Both the position numbers and the translations under genes were made by a program. From CAYNKA01 sp964397655 (lineage in GTDB: Bacteria > Spirochaetota > Spirochaetia > DTKZ01), in assembly GCA_964397655.1 (NCBI GenBank), contig CAYNKA010000001.1, positions 186,001 to 250,000 on the forward strand: DNA of 64,000 nucleotides. The letters are read 5' to 3'. Shown here piece by piece: positions 42,754-52,503 of this stretch (position 1 is its first letter; each line of letters begins with the position of its first letter). A model generated the notes under the pieces. That model saw nothing but the letters and a program-made list of their open reading frames with translations, searched no databases and was not told the DNA's origin.

Positions 42754-43752
42754 GTGAAAAAGTTCGAGGCGCCATCACTGCCCCTGCTCCTCGTCGCGAT
42801 CGCGATTCTTCTCCCCGTCGCGGGCTGCGACTCGATCGTGAAAGAGGACGAAGACACGTACAAGGTAACGTACGACGGAAACGGCAGCACGGGAGGGGCC
42901 GTCCCGGTGGACACGAAGGATTACGAAAAAGGCGACACGGTCACCGTGGCGGGATACGGAACGCTCGTCAAGACCGGGTCCGGCTTCAAGGGATGGAACA
43001 CCAAGGCCGACGGAAGCGGCACGCAGTACGTCATAGGCTCCACCTTCACGATGCCCGGAGCGAGCCAGACGCTCTTTGCGATCTGGACCACGAGCGTGGG
43101 CGGCAGCTGGGTGTTCAAGGCGGCGACGACCGCCGACCGTTATCAGTACGCATCCGGCATGTACGCCGACACGATCGTCATGGACATGACGGAATCGACC
43201 ATGGAGATGCGCTTCTACCTCGACACCGAACAGGTCCACGGATCGAAGACGGCCTATACGAATTTGACTCCGGGAATAGTCACCCAGACTCCGACCCACA
43301 CCTGGAATCCGACCGCGAAGAAATGGGAAACCGAAACCGGTTCGCCCTACGATATCCCCTACTCCTTGCAGACCTACACGATCACGGTCACCATGCCCGA
43401 ATACACGGGGAACAGGAACGTCGTGTTCGGCAGGGCCTTCTTCACGAAGCCTTCGAATCTCGTCGGAACCTGGAAATACTCGTCGGGAGCCGATATTCGG
43501 ACGCTCGTGCTGAATTCGAACGGAACCTTCACGTATTCCGGAACGGAAGGCGCGTCTACGAGGAACGAAACCGGCATCTGGGACGCTTCGACCGCGTTAG
43601 GAATATTCCGTTCCGTCGTCTATACCGACGACCTCGAAAGCGCGACCGACTGGGATTACGGCTGGGAGAATCCTTATGTCCTGAATTCCACGGGAACCGT
43701 CATGACTCAGACGGAACAGGGCGCGGTGACTGTTTCCTATACGAAACAGTGA
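42754..43752 (+). CDS. Lipoprotein with InlB-type repeat
   Basis: 332 residues from GTG 42754, six bases after an AAGGAGG site. Signal with lipobox LPVAGC, then one InlB/Listeria-Bacteroides B-repeat (YKVTYDGNGSTGGAVPVD to MPGASQTLFAIW, about 35-115). The remaining 215 residues contain two further beta-rich blocks (FKAATTADRYQY..., WKYSSGADIRTLVLNSNGTFTYSG) like lipocalin-type DUF repeats; function unknown. A -10-like TATAAT at 42710-42715 may drive it. Confidence 0.75.
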   Translation: MKKFEAPSLPLLLVAIAILLPVAGCDSIVKEDEDTYKVTYDGNGSTGGAVPVDTKDYEKGDTVTVAGYGTLVKTGSGFKGWNTKADGSGTQYVIGSTFTMPGASQTLFAIWTTSVGGSWVFKAATTADRYQYASGMYADTIVMDMTESTMEMRFYLDTEQVHGSKTAYTNLTPGIVTQTPTHTWNPTAKKWETETGSPYDIPYSLQTYTITVTMPEYTGNRNVVFGRAFFTKPSNLVGTWKYSSGADIRTLVLNSNGTFTYSGTEGASTRNETGIWDASTALGIFRSVVYTDDLESATDWDYGWENPYVLNSTGTVMTQTEQGAVTVSYTKQ

Positions 43753-43872
43753 GGCTCCTTTCGCCTGCGCCCCCCGACTAAAGGTCCGTGACGCGGTCCC
43801 GCGCCGCGGACCACTTCCACCTGTACCTTCTCTCGGTCTATACTCGATCCGAGATATCTCAAGGAGAAGACC

Positions 43873-44868
43873 ATGGGGCTTTTCAAAAGATTCACCGGTC
43901 AATTCAGGTCAGTGATCGAATGGACCGGTGCGGAACCGGACGACCTCTTCCTTAGGTGGAGCGCCGACGGCGACGAGATCAAGGACGCCTCCAAGCTCAT
44001 CGTCGGCCCCGGCCAGGGCTGCATCTTCGTCTACGAGGGCAAGGTCGAGGCGGTCATTCTCGACGAGGGAATCAACAACCTCGCGACCGACAACATACCC
44101 TTCTGGACCACCCTGAGCCGCTTCATGCAGGCTTTCAGGAGCGAGCACAGCGTGGGCATCTACTTTTTCAGAAAAACCGAAATTCTCGATCAGAAATGGG
44201 GGACTCCCTCGGTCGTGAAGTACGACGATCCCAAGTACAAATTCCCGGTCGGCCTCCGGGCCTTCGGGAACTACAGCTTCCGCGTCGCCGATCCCGAATC
44301 CTTCTTCGTCAACGTGGTCGGCGCGGGAAACGCATCCTACAAGGTGAGCGATTTCCGTCAGCTCATGGGCGCCCGCATAGTCCAGCCCCTCACGGACTTC
44401 CTCGCGGAGTCGAAATTCTCCTATGCGGAGATCGACGCGAACCGCGAGGAGATCTCGTCGGGGGTCAAAGGGAAACTCGATCCCGAATTCCGCAGGCTGG
44501 GTTTCGAAATCACCGACTTCAAGATCGAAGGCACGAGTTTCGATGAAGACACCATGAGGCGGATCAACCGCATCGCCGACGTGACGGCGGAGGCGCAGGC
44601 CGCTTCCGCAGCAGGACTCGACTATGCGCAGATGGCCAGGCTCGACGCGATGAAGTCCGCCGCCGCGAATCCGGGCGGCGCCGCCGGGCTCGGCATGGGC
44701 ATGGGAGCGGGGATGCAGTTCGGCCAGATGATGGCTGGACAGGCTTCCGGCGCGACCAAGGAAGACCCCATGGAAAAACTCACGAAACTGAAGAAAATGC
44801 TCGACGGCGGGCTCATTTCCCAGAGCGAATACGACGCCAAGAAGAAAGAGATCCTCGCCGGCATGTGA
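43873..44868 (+). CDS. SPFH/Band-7 domain protein with SHOCT tail
   Basis: 331 residues. Residues about 1-230 fit the SPFH-type virion-core/YdjI-like fold (VIEWTGAEPDDLFLRW, GQGCIFVYEGKVEAVILDEG, RAFGNYSFRVADPESFF), a Gly/Met-rich linker (GGAAGLGMGMGAGMQFGQMM), and a C-terminal SHOCT motif (KLKKMLDGGLISQSEYDAKKKEIL). Such proteins oligomerise at membranes or on stress bodies. It precedes the TIM44/TerB gene by 20 bases and probably works with it. Confidence 0.85.
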   Translation: MGLFKRFTGQFRSVIEWTGAEPDDLFLRWSADGDEIKDASKLIVGPGQGCIFVYEGKVEAVILDEGINNLATDNIPFWTTLSRFMQAFRSEHSVGIYFFRKTEILDQKWGTPSVVKYDDPKYKFPVGLRAFGNYSFRVADPESFFVNVVGAGNASYKVSDFRQLMGARIVQPLTDFLAESKFSYAEIDANREEISSGVKGKLDPEFRRLGFEITDFKIEGTSFDEDTMRRINRIADVTAEAQAASAAGLDYAQMARLDAMKSAAANPGGAAGLGMGMGAGMQFGQMMAGQASGATKEDPMEKLTKLKKMLDGGLISQSEYDAKKKEILAGM

Positions 44869-44888
44869 TCCGGACCGGAGGTAGAACC

Positions 44889-46736
44889 ATGCATCCGCGG
44901 AGGACGCCGTTCCTCATCCTCACGATCGTCATCGTCCTGCTCGTCTCGGGAACGACGTTCCTTTTCGCCCGTGCAGGCGGCGCAGGCGGCTCCTCCTCGG
45001 AGGGCTCCTCATCGTCCGGTTCGGGCTATCACGGCGGCGGAGGCGGCGGCGGGGACGCGATCCTCATCGTCTACTACCTCGTCCGCGCCATCGGCCCGAT
45101 ACCCACCCTCGTCATCGTGGTCATCGTGATCGGCGTAGGATCCTTGACCGTCAGGAAGAACGCCCGGCTTTCGGGTACCGCCTATCGCAACATCAGGACG
45201 CCTCCTGCAAGGGAAAAGGTCCCGGGATATCGGAGATTCCGGGAAGAAGTCCCGGACTTCGACGAGGATGCTTTTCTCGGGAAAGTCGACAAGGCCTTCT
45301 ACGCCGTCCAGGAAGCCTGGTCCGCTCAGGACCTGTCGAAGGTGAGGAAATTCATATCCGACGGCGTCTACCAGCGTTTCAACACCCAATTCAAGATGAT
45401 GACCCTCCTCGGACAACGAAACGTTCTCACCGACGTCAGGATCGAGGAAATGTTCATCGACAAGGTTGAACGCGACGGATCCTACGACATCATCCACATG
45501 GGCATTCGGGCGAGGCTCGACGACGAATTCGTGTGCGCTCTCGACCATTCGCTCGATTCGGGCGGTTTCGAAGAATTCCTCGAATACTGGTCGTTTCTCA
45601 GGCGCCGCGGCGCGCCGAAGAAGGATCTCTACGATTCCCGGCTCTGCCCGAACTGCTCGGCGCAGCTGCCCGACGATCCGGGGGAAGTCGCACGCTGCGG
45701 CTACTGCGGGACCCTCGTCAACTCCGGCGAATACGACTGGGTCCTCTCGGAAATCACCCAGGCCGACGATTATTCGAGGATTTCGGCGCTCGAGAAGGCG
45801 CACAATCTTTCCTCCAAGACGTCGGCGCTCTCGAAGGAGTATCCGGACTTCTCGGTACAGCTTCTGGAGGACAAGGCGAGCAACGGCTACCTCCAGATTC
45901 TCACGGCATACGCCTATCGCGATCCCGCCGTCATGCGACGGTTCGTTTCGGACCGTGCCTTCGAAAAAATTCGCGGCAGGTTTCCCGATTCGCCCATCGT
46001 CTTCAACCGGCTTTACCTCAATTCCGTCACGCTCATCGGGGCCTTCACCCGCGACGAGGAGAACGTCCTCGCCTTCTCCGTCACCTCGTCCTTCCAACGG
46101 GCCGCGATCGAAGGCGGCGAAAGGCTTCGTCTTCTCGATCCGGCGGTGGTTCTCAGCCATGAAATCGTGCTCATGTCGAGGCACAAGGACCCGCTCGCAT
46201 CGAAAGGATCGCTCTACCTTCACCAATGTTCATCCTGCGGTGCGCCGGTCAAGGACACCGTGGACCTCGCCTGCTCCTATTGCGGGAGCCCCCTCAACAG
46301 CAACCGCAGGGAATGGATCGTCGCAGATCTCCTCTCGACCGAAGAATACCGGGACCAGCTCGGAGTGGAGGCCGGAGACGTCATGGTGAAGCTCGATCCG
46401 CGCGTATTGGACGATCTCTACGACGTCAAGGACTACGCGCTCAACAACATCATGATCGTCGTGAGCGCGGACGGAGTTTTCAGCGAGGAGGAGGAGAATT
46501 TTTCCATCGGCCTCGCGAAGCGCTGGGGCTACAATCCCGAAAAGCTCAAGCCCATATTCCGCATAGCGGCCGCCGGCAGGCTCGTCATCCGCATGCCGGA
46601 CAATCCCAGGAAGCGGGCTGAAATCTACGAGCTCATGAAGAAGGCCGCTTCCGTCGACGATGAGCTCTCGGAATCCGAACGGCGCATCCTCGATTACGTG
46701 AGAGAGACCTATCTGCCTGCGGAGGCGAAACCATGA
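44889..46736 (+). CDS. TIM44-like, zinc-ribbon and TerB-domain membrane protein
   Basis: 615 residues. Signal/anchor helix and a second transmembrane segment around 65-90 joined by a Ser/Gly linker; two TIM44/Tol-like domains (about 140-240 and 325-430, each ending in a CxxC zinc-ribbon such as CPNCSAQ...CGYCG and CSSCGAP...CSYCG) and a C-terminal TerB-like helical domain (about 510-600, DYALNNIMIVVSADGVFSEEEE). The stop overlaps the deaminase start by four bases. The combination resembles membrane-stress or tellurite-type modules but the function is unknown. Confidence 0.8.
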   Translation: MHPRRTPFLILTIVIVLLVSGTTFLFARAGGAGGSSSEGSSSSGSGYHGGGGGGGDAILIVYYLVRAIGPIPTLVIVVIVIGVGSLTVRKNARLSGTAYRNIRTPPAREKVPGYRRFREEVPDFDEDAFLGKVDKAFYAVQEAWSAQDLSKVRKFISDGVYQRFNTQFKMMTLLGQRNVLTDVRIEEMFIDKVERDGSYDIIHMGIRARLDDEFVCALDHSLDSGGFEEFLEYWSFLRRRGAPKKDLYDSRLCPNCSAQLPDDPGEVARCGYCGTLVNSGEYDWVLSEITQADDYSRISALEKAHNLSSKTSALSKEYPDFSVQLLEDKASNGYLQILTAYAYRDPAVMRRFVSDRAFEKIRGRFPDSPIVFNRLYLNSVTLIGAFTRDEENVLAFSVTSSFQRAAIEGGERLRLLDPAVVLSHEIVLMSRHKDPLASKGSLYLHQCSSCGAPVKDTVDLACSYCGSPLNSNRREWIVADLLSTEEYRDQLGVEAGDVMVKLDPRVLDDLYDVKDYALNNIMIVVSADGVFSEEEENFSIGLAKRWGYNPEKLKPIFRIAAAGRLVIRMPDNPRKRAEIYELMKKAASVDDELSESERRILDYVRETYLPAEAKP

Positions 46737-47197
46737 ATCCTTATATGGAAGAAGCAGTCAAGGAGGCACGGAAAGGCGTGAAGGACGGAGACGGCGGACC
46801 TTTCGGCGCCGTGGTCGTGCAACACGGCAAGATAATCGTGCGGGCCCACAACAACGTCGTGTCCACCAACGACCCGACGGCCCACGCCGAGATCTGCGCC
46901 ATCCGCGAAGCATCCGCGAAGCTCGGGCGGTTCGATCTTTCCGACTGCGAGATCTACACGACCTGCGAGCCCTGTCCCATGTGTTACGCCGCAATCCACT
47001 GGGCGAAAATCGGACGAATCCATCAGGGATGTACGAGGGACGACGCGGCATCGATCGGATTCGACGACAAATTCCTCTATGACGACATCAGGGGCGAGGC
47101 TTCCGAAAAACGCGTCTCTGTCGAACAAATCGACAGGGAAAGCTGCTTCGAAGTCTTCCGCGAATGGAAGGCCAGGAAGGACCGCGTCAGCTATTGA
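46733..47197 (+). CDS. guaD: Guanine deaminase-type nucleoside/base deaminase
   Basis: 154 residues of the small CDA-fold family. Zinc site His51-Ala-Glu53 (TAHAEI) and CEPCPMC (Cys81, Cys84). Most like Bacillus GuaD, which makes xanthine from guanine, the substrate of the xanthine dehydrogenase downstream. Overlaps the TerB-domain gene by four bases. Cytosine or adenine specificity is possible but context favours guanine. Confidence 0.82.
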   Translation: MNPYMEEAVKEARKGVKDGDGGPFGAVVVQHGKIIVRAHNNVVSTNDPTAHAEICAIREASAKLGRFDLSDCEIYTTCEPCPMCYAAIHWAKIGRIHQGCTRDDAASIGFDDKFLYDDIRGEASEKRVSVEQIDRESCFEVFREWKARKDRVSY

Positions 47198-47243
47198 TCC
47201 CCGGCGACTCTTCACGGTCCTCAGCGAAACTTTCCCGTTTTCA

Positions 47244-47273
47244 TTGACTCGGGGCTTTCCTTCGATTTAAAGT
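47244..47273 (+). promoter_or_regulatory. Promoter before the purine-catabolism genes
   Basis: TTGACT (47244-47249) and TAAAGT (47268-47273) with an 18-base spacer, or TTAAAG with 17. It lies 43 bases upstream of the PLP enzyme start. Confidence 0.5.
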
Positions 47274-47316
47274 AAAGTAGCCGGACATTCGGCAGTCTTA
47301 TTACCATGAGGTCGCC

Positions 47317-48783
47317 ATGATCAACCTTTCGGTCAATGCGGAGATACGAGCCCGCAACGTGAAACGATGCAGGGAGAGGAACATCGTTCTTCCTTCCTTC
47401 GCGCAGATGAAGGATCCATCCCTGGTGCCGGCATCCGTCCGGAAGAAACTCTCTTCGGTGGGACTCTGGGACGTGGATCCCGTGAATCTCTTCCGCATTT
47501 CGTGGCGCAACGAGCCCAAGGAAAAAGGTGGCCTCTACGGAGGCGTCAATTTCGTCGAATTCCCCCGGGCCCTCACCGGCGTCAAGGCGAGGATCTTCGG
47601 ACTCGCGGGCAAATGGTTTCCCACCGGCGCCCACAAGGTCGGGGCCACCTACGGATGCCTTGCGCCCTCGCTCGTCACCGGCAACTTCGACTCGACCTCG
47701 CAGAAGGCCGTCTGGCCCTCGACCGGCAACTATTGCCGAGGCGGGGCCTACAACTCAGCCCTCCTCGGGTGCGATTCCATAGCGATCCTTCCCGCCGAGA
47801 TGAGCAGGGAGCGCTTCGATTGGCTCAAGACGGTCGCGGGAGAGGTGATCGCCACTCCGGGATGCGAGAGCAACGTGAAGGAAATCTTCGACAAATGCTG
47901 GGAACTCCGAAAGACCCGGGGGGACGATATAGTCATCTTCAATCAATTCGAGGAATTCGGCAACTATCTCTGGCATTACGAAGTTACCGCCTCCGCCGTT
48001 CTGGAAATCCTCGAAAAGGATCTCGGCGGCGGCCTCAACCTCGCAGGCTACGTCTCTTCCACCGGTTCCGCCGGCACCATAGCGGCGGGAGACAGGCTCA
48101 AGCAGGTCCATCCCCAGGTCAAGATCGTGGCGGCCGAGGCTCTCCAGTGCCCCACCCTGCTCAGGAACGGCTTCGGCGGGCACAGGATCGAAGGGATCGG
48201 AGACAAGCACGTCCCGTGGATACACAACGTGAAGAATACCGACTTCGTCGTCTCGGTCGACGACGACGACTGTATGGACGTGCTCCGGCTCTTCAACGAA
48301 GAGGAAGGACGGAAACGCCTCGTGAGGAACGGGGTCCCCGAGGACTTCGTGTCCCGCCTCGACCTCGTAGGCATTTCGGGCATCGGCAACCTTCTCGGGG
48401 CAGTCAAATTCGCCAAGTATTACGAACTCGGCGAGGAGGACGCCGTCTTCACCATCCTCACCGATTCCATGCAGCTCTACGCTTCGCGGAAGGCCGAAAT
48501 GCGGGAAAAATACGGCGACTTCACCTCGGAAAACGCCGCAATGGTCCTCCGTCACTCCATCCACGGACAGGGCAAGGACAACATGCTCGAACTCGGATAC
48601 TACGACCGCCTGAGGATACACAACCTGAAGTACTTCACCTGGATCGAACAGCAGGGGCGCAGGCTCGAGGAACTCAACGACCAGTGGTACAAGAGGGATT
48701 ATTGGACGCGTATCCAGGAGATGACCCCGAAGATCGACGAACTCATCGAGGAATTCAACAAGGACGTCGGCATCGTCTCGTAA
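47317..48783 (+). CDS. TrpB/cysteine-synthase-fold PLP enzyme
   Basis: 488 residues of the fold type II PLP family. Schiff-base Lys107 in PTGAHKVGATYG, the SGSAGT-like glycine loop in STGSAGTIAAGD, and a C-terminal helical extension of about 110 residues (from VLRHSIHGQG on). The longer N-terminus and tail distinguish it from cysteine synthases. Lying between guaD and xdh, it may act on an amino acid derived from purine breakdown such as 2,3-diaminopropionate or a serine derivative; the reaction is unknown. Confidence 0.75.
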   Translation: MINLSVNAEIRARNVKRCRERNIVLPSFAQMKDPSLVPASVRKKLSSVGLWDVDPVNLFRISWRNEPKEKGGLYGGVNFVEFPRALTGVKARIFGLAGKWFPTGAHKVGATYGCLAPSLVTGNFDSTSQKAVWPSTGNYCRGGAYNSALLGCDSIAILPAEMSRERFDWLKTVAGEVIATPGCESNVKEIFDKCWELRKTRGDDIVIFNQFEEFGNYLWHYEVTASAVLEILEKDLGGGLNLAGYVSSTGSAGTIAAGDRLKQVHPQVKIVAAEALQCPTLLRNGFGGHRIEGIGDKHVPWIHNVKNTDFVVSVDDDDCMDVLRLFNEEEGRKRLVRNGVPEDFVSRLDLVGISGIGNLLGAVKFAKYYELGEEDAVFTILTDSMQLYASRKAEMREKYGDFTSENAAMVLRHSIHGQGKDNMLELGYYDRLRIHNLKYFTWIEQQGRRLEELNDQWYKRDYWTRIQEMTPKIDELIEEFNKDVGIVS

Positions 48784-48796
48784 TCAAGGAGGAGAC

Positions 48797-49627
48797 GTGT
48801 TCAAAGAAAATCCCCGATGGTTTTTTCCGAAAAGTCCGGACGAGGCCGTCCGCATCCTCGTTTCCGAGGAAGGCGCCGTGATCCACGGCGGAGGGACCGG
48901 ACTCCTCCGCGTTAAATCCTCCTCTGTTCGAACCTTCGTCGACCTCTCCCGTACCGGACTTTCCTTCATCGATCAGGGACCGTCGGCTACTCGTATAGGA
49001 GCCTGCGCCACCTACGGGGACCTGATTCGGACAAAAACCGCGTCGAAAAGCTCGGCCTTCCTCAAGGCTTCGGTCGGCTCCGCTGCTTCCACTCCGGTCC
49101 GCAACCGAATCACCTTCGGAGGCTCCGTCGCGGATCGTCCGGTCTGGTCCGATCTGTGGCCGGCGCTTCTCTGCATGGACGCCAGGCTCCTCGTACTCGA
49201 CGAAACAGGAAACGAGATCTGCCTCGCGGCCGACGAATACCTTGCCGCCTCGCTGTTCCGCAAGCCCCATCTCGTGAAGGAAATACGGCTGACCCACGAG
49301 GAGCTTGCCTTCTTCACCCATCGAGGCACGAGAACCGCCGTCGATTTCGCTGTATTCTCTCTCGCCGTTTCCGCTTCCTGGCGAAATCGCAGGTTGTCCC
49401 GAGTCAGGATAGCCGTATCCGGCGCTACGTCGGTTCTGTTCGAGGAAAAAAAGGCGGCATCGGCGCTCGAAGGGGAATTCCCCTCGCCCGAAACGGCGAG
49501 AATGGCCGCTGACCTGCTCGAGGCGAAGTTCCGAGGAGACGCGGAGTTCTCGGAGGCATACAAGGCTCGATGGTACAGAACCGCCTTCATCGATCATATT
49601 ACTTCACTTGGGGAGGCGCCGAGATGA
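48797..49627 (+). CDS. xdhB: Xanthine dehydrogenase FAD-binding subunit
   Basis: 276 residues. FAD_binding_5 domain with AVIHGGGTGLLRVK near the N-terminus and the ITFGGSVADRPVWSDLWPALL segment; a CO_deh_flav_C-like end follows. It passes electrons from Mo/Fe-S centres to FAD. Starts 13 bases after the PLP enzyme; ends overlapping the next gene (ATGA). Confidence 0.88.
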   Translation: MFKENPRWFFPKSPDEAVRILVSEEGAVIHGGGTGLLRVKSSSVRTFVDLSRTGLSFIDQGPSATRIGACATYGDLIRTKTASKSSAFLKASVGSAASTPVRNRITFGGSVADRPVWSDLWPALLCMDARLLVLDETGNEICLAADEYLAASLFRKPHLVKEIRLTHEELAFFTHRGTRTAVDFAVFSLAVSASWRNRRLSRVRIAVSGATSVLFEEKKAASALEGEFPSPETARMAADLLEAKFRGDAEFSEAYKARWYRTAFIDHITSLGEAPR

Positions 49628-50118
49628 GACAGGTTTTCTCGGTGAACGGCAAGAACGTGGAACTCGTGCTCTCCCCGGAAGACACGCTCCTCGGCGTCCT
49701 CCGAAGCAACGGGTATACCGAAGTGAAGAACGGTTGCGAAGAGGGGGAATGCGGAGCGTGCATGGTCCTTATGGACGGTAAACCGGTCCCCTCCTGCCAG
49801 GTACTCGCCATGAGCGCCGCAGGTTCGAAGATCACTACGGTGAAGGGCCTGGGCACGATCCACGAAGCGTCCGTCATCCAGTCGGCCTTCGTCGACGAAG
49901 GAGCCGTCCAATGCGGATTCTGCGCGTCGGGAATGATCCTGTCGACCTGGGCTCTTCTCGCCGCGAATCCCGATCCCACGGACGAGGAGATCAGGTCCGC
50001 CTTGGACGGCAACCTCTGCAGGTGCACGGGCTACGCGAAGATCGTCAATGCCGTGAAGAGCGCGGCGGAGACGATGAGGACCAGGAAGAAAAATACCTCG
50101 GAGAACCGTCATGTATAA
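49624..50118 (+). CDS. xdhC: Xanthine dehydrogenase [2Fe-2S] subunit
   Basis: 164 residues with the plant-type cluster Cys38, Cys43, Cys46, Cys58 and the second cluster Cys97, Cys100, Cys132, Cys134 (CGFC, CRCTGY). Coupled to the FAD subunit and overlapping xdhA by eight bases. ATG 49624 is chosen because it overlaps the preceding stop. Confidence 0.92.
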   Translation: MRQVFSVNGKNVELVLSPEDTLLGVLRSNGYTEVKNGCEEGECGACMVLMDGKPVPSCQVLAMSAAGSKITTVKGLGTIHEASVIQSAFVDEGAVQCGFCASGMILSTWALLAANPDPTDEEIRSALDGNLCRCTGYAKIVNAVKSAAETMRTRKKNTSENRHV

Positions 50119-52444
50119 GCGGGTCAACAAATCGGAACGCAAGATCGACGGCCTTTCCCTCGTGACCGGCACGGCCAAATACGCCGACGATTTCTCAGCG
50201 CCCGACATGCTCCATCTCGCGTTCCTCAGGTCCCCGCATGCGTTCGCCCGCATCCTTTCCATCGACGATTCGGAGGCGAGGTCGCTTCCCGGCGTCGTCG
50301 ATGTTTTCTGCCACGAAAACGTGGATCGCATCTTCTTCACCACGGCCGGACAGGGTTATCCCGAGCCTTCGCCTTACGACAAATGCCTCTTCGATTCTAC
50401 GGTGAGGTACGTCGGCGACGAGGTGGCGGCGGTCGCAGCCGAATCCAAGGAGACGGCCGAACGCGCCTGCTCGCTCATAAAGGTGGAATACGAGACGCTC
50501 GAGCCCGTCTTCGATCCGAAGGCCGCCATCAGGCCCGGCAGTCCCATCCTGCACCCCGAAAAAGAGGCGCGGGCGGTGATCCCCGTTCCCTACGAACCGG
50601 AGAAGAATCTTTCCGCCCGGATCCATGTGGAGGTTGGAGACTTTTCCGGTGCGTTCGAGGAAAGCTCCGGCAAGATCGACTGGACGTTCTCCATGCAACA
50701 GTCGTCGCATTGCGCCATGGAACCACATGCCGCCCTGGCGTATTTCGACGAACGCGGCCGCGTGGTCGTCGTCTCCTCCACCCAGGTTCCCTTTCATGCC
50801 CGCAGGATCGTGTCGAAGCTCACCGGCATTCCAATTAGGAACCTCCGGGTCATAAAGCCCAGAATCGGCGGAGGATTCGGCGGAAAGCAGGAAGTCATCC
50901 TCGAACCGTACGTCGCTCTGGCGGCATGGAGGACCAAACGTCCCTGCAAGCACGTTTTCTCGAGAAAGGACGTCTTCGTGTCGGGGAGAACGCGCCATGC
51001 CCAGGAAATCACCATAAGGGCCGGGTTCGATCCATCCACCGGTAAAATTCGGGCACTCGGCATGGAAGCGATCGAAAACGCTGGAGCCTACGGTCCCCAC
51101 AGCCTCACCGTTCTGTCCAACACCGCATCGAAAGTCCTCCCTATCCTGAACAAGATCGACAACCTCAAATTCGACGGCTACGGCGTATACACGAACCTCC
51201 CCGTCGCGGGGGCCTACCGCGGATACGGTGCGACCCAGGGATATTTCGCCTACAGCCAGGTCATCGACGAAGTCATCCGACGCTCAGGCACGGATCCCGT
51301 GGATTATTATCTCAAATGGTGCATCAAATCCGGGGAAGGCTCTCCGATCTTCAAGGAAATCGGCGAAGGCACCGAGGGCGTGGAGATGGTGCTGGAATCC
51401 GTCGGACTCTCGCGTTGCATCGAAACAGGGGCCGAGAAATTCCGCTGGAAAGCGAAGCGCAAGGAGTACTCGGAAAGATTCGCGAAGGACGCTCGCTTCA
51501 AACGGGGCGTCGGAATGGCATGTTTCATGCAGGGATCCGCTATCCCCAAGGTGGACATGGCCTCCTGCTACATGAAGATGAACGACGACGGGTCATTCAA
51601 CCTCCATGTCGGAGCGACGGACATCGGGACCGGTTCGGACACCGTTCTCGCGCAGATCGCCGCGGAGGTGCTTGACGTCCCGGCGAAAGAGATGATCGTC
51701 CACTCATCGGACACGGATTTCACGCCTTTCGACACCGGTGCCTATGCGTCCTCCACAACCTACCTTTCCGGAGGCGCCGTGAAGAAATGCGCCGAAGCCC
51801 TGAAGGAATCCATCCTGAAGACCGGCGCGGAACTGCTCGACGTCCCGCTCATCGACGTATTCATCCAGGACGGGAAGGTCGTCTCCCGCGGGACCGGCGC
51901 TTCGAAATCGTTCTCGGAAATCTGCACCTACTCGTATTACAGCCAGAACCAGTACCAGATTCAGGCTCACGCCTCGTACGTAGCCGATCGTTCACCGCCT
52001 CCCTTCGCCGCCCATTTCGCCGAAATCGAGATCGATTCCGAGACCGGCAGGATCTCGGTCATCGATTACCTCACGGTGACGGATTGCGGCACTCCCATCA
52101 ACCCGGCGCTCGCCGAAGGCCAGGTCGAGGGAGCGCTCGTGAACGGACTATCCTACGCTCTCCGCGAACACTATCAGTACGGGGAGAATGGGGTGCTCCT
52201 CAACGGAAGATTCGGGAAATACCGGCTCTTCAGCGCAAGGGACATTCCGAATATTACCACGATCATCCTTGACGGCCAGGAGGAGGCGAGCGGACCTTTC
52301 GGCGCCAAATCCATAGCGGAGATCGCCATCAACGGTCCTCTTCCCGTCATCGGAAACGCTTTCGCGCACGCCACCGGCGGCAAGCGGCTCTTTCGTCAGC
52401 CTTACTCGCCGGAATACGTATTGGGCGTTCTGAACGAGGAATAG
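50111..52444 (+). CDS. xdhA: Xanthine dehydrogenase molybdopterin subunit
   Basis: 777 residues. Two molybdenum-binding domains; IGGGFGGKQ (about 252-260) binds the cofactor, and GAKSIAEIAING near the C-terminus holds the catalytic Glu. It hydroxylates xanthine or a similar purine. Three-subunit split (B-C-A order here) resembles E. coli XdhABC. No moco-synthesis or selenium gene is in view. Confidence 0.93.
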   Translation: MYKRVNKSERKIDGLSLVTGTAKYADDFSAPDMLHLAFLRSPHAFARILSIDDSEARSLPGVVDVFCHENVDRIFFTTAGQGYPEPSPYDKCLFDSTVRYVGDEVAAVAAESKETAERACSLIKVEYETLEPVFDPKAAIRPGSPILHPEKEARAVIPVPYEPEKNLSARIHVEVGDFSGAFEESSGKIDWTFSMQQSSHCAMEPHAALAYFDERGRVVVVSSTQVPFHARRIVSKLTGIPIRNLRVIKPRIGGGFGGKQEVILEPYVALAAWRTKRPCKHVFSRKDVFVSGRTRHAQEITIRAGFDPSTGKIRALGMEAIENAGAYGPHSLTVLSNTASKVLPILNKIDNLKFDGYGVYTNLPVAGAYRGYGATQGYFAYSQVIDEVIRRSGTDPVDYYLKWCIKSGEGSPIFKEIGEGTEGVEMVLESVGLSRCIETGAEKFRWKAKRKEYSERFAKDARFKRGVGMACFMQGSAIPKVDMASCYMKMNDDGSFNLHVGATDIGTGSDTVLAQIAAEVLDVPAKEMIVHSSDTDFTPFDTGAYASSTTYLSGGAVKKCAEALKESILKTGAELLDVPLIDVFIQDGKVVSRGTGASKSFSEICTYSYYSQNQYQIQAHASYVADRSPPPFAAHFAEIEIDSETGRISVIDYLTVTDCGTPINPALAEGQVEGALVNGLSYALREHYQYGENGVLLNGRFGKYRLFSARDIPNITTIILDGQEEASGPFGAKSIAEIAINGPLPVIGNAFAHATGGKRLFRQPYSPEYVLGVLNEE

Positions 52445-52503
52445 CCGTCCGTAAATTTGACGCTGCGCTTCAGAGCGGCTTAGAATGGTCTCGGGCATCA
52501 TTT

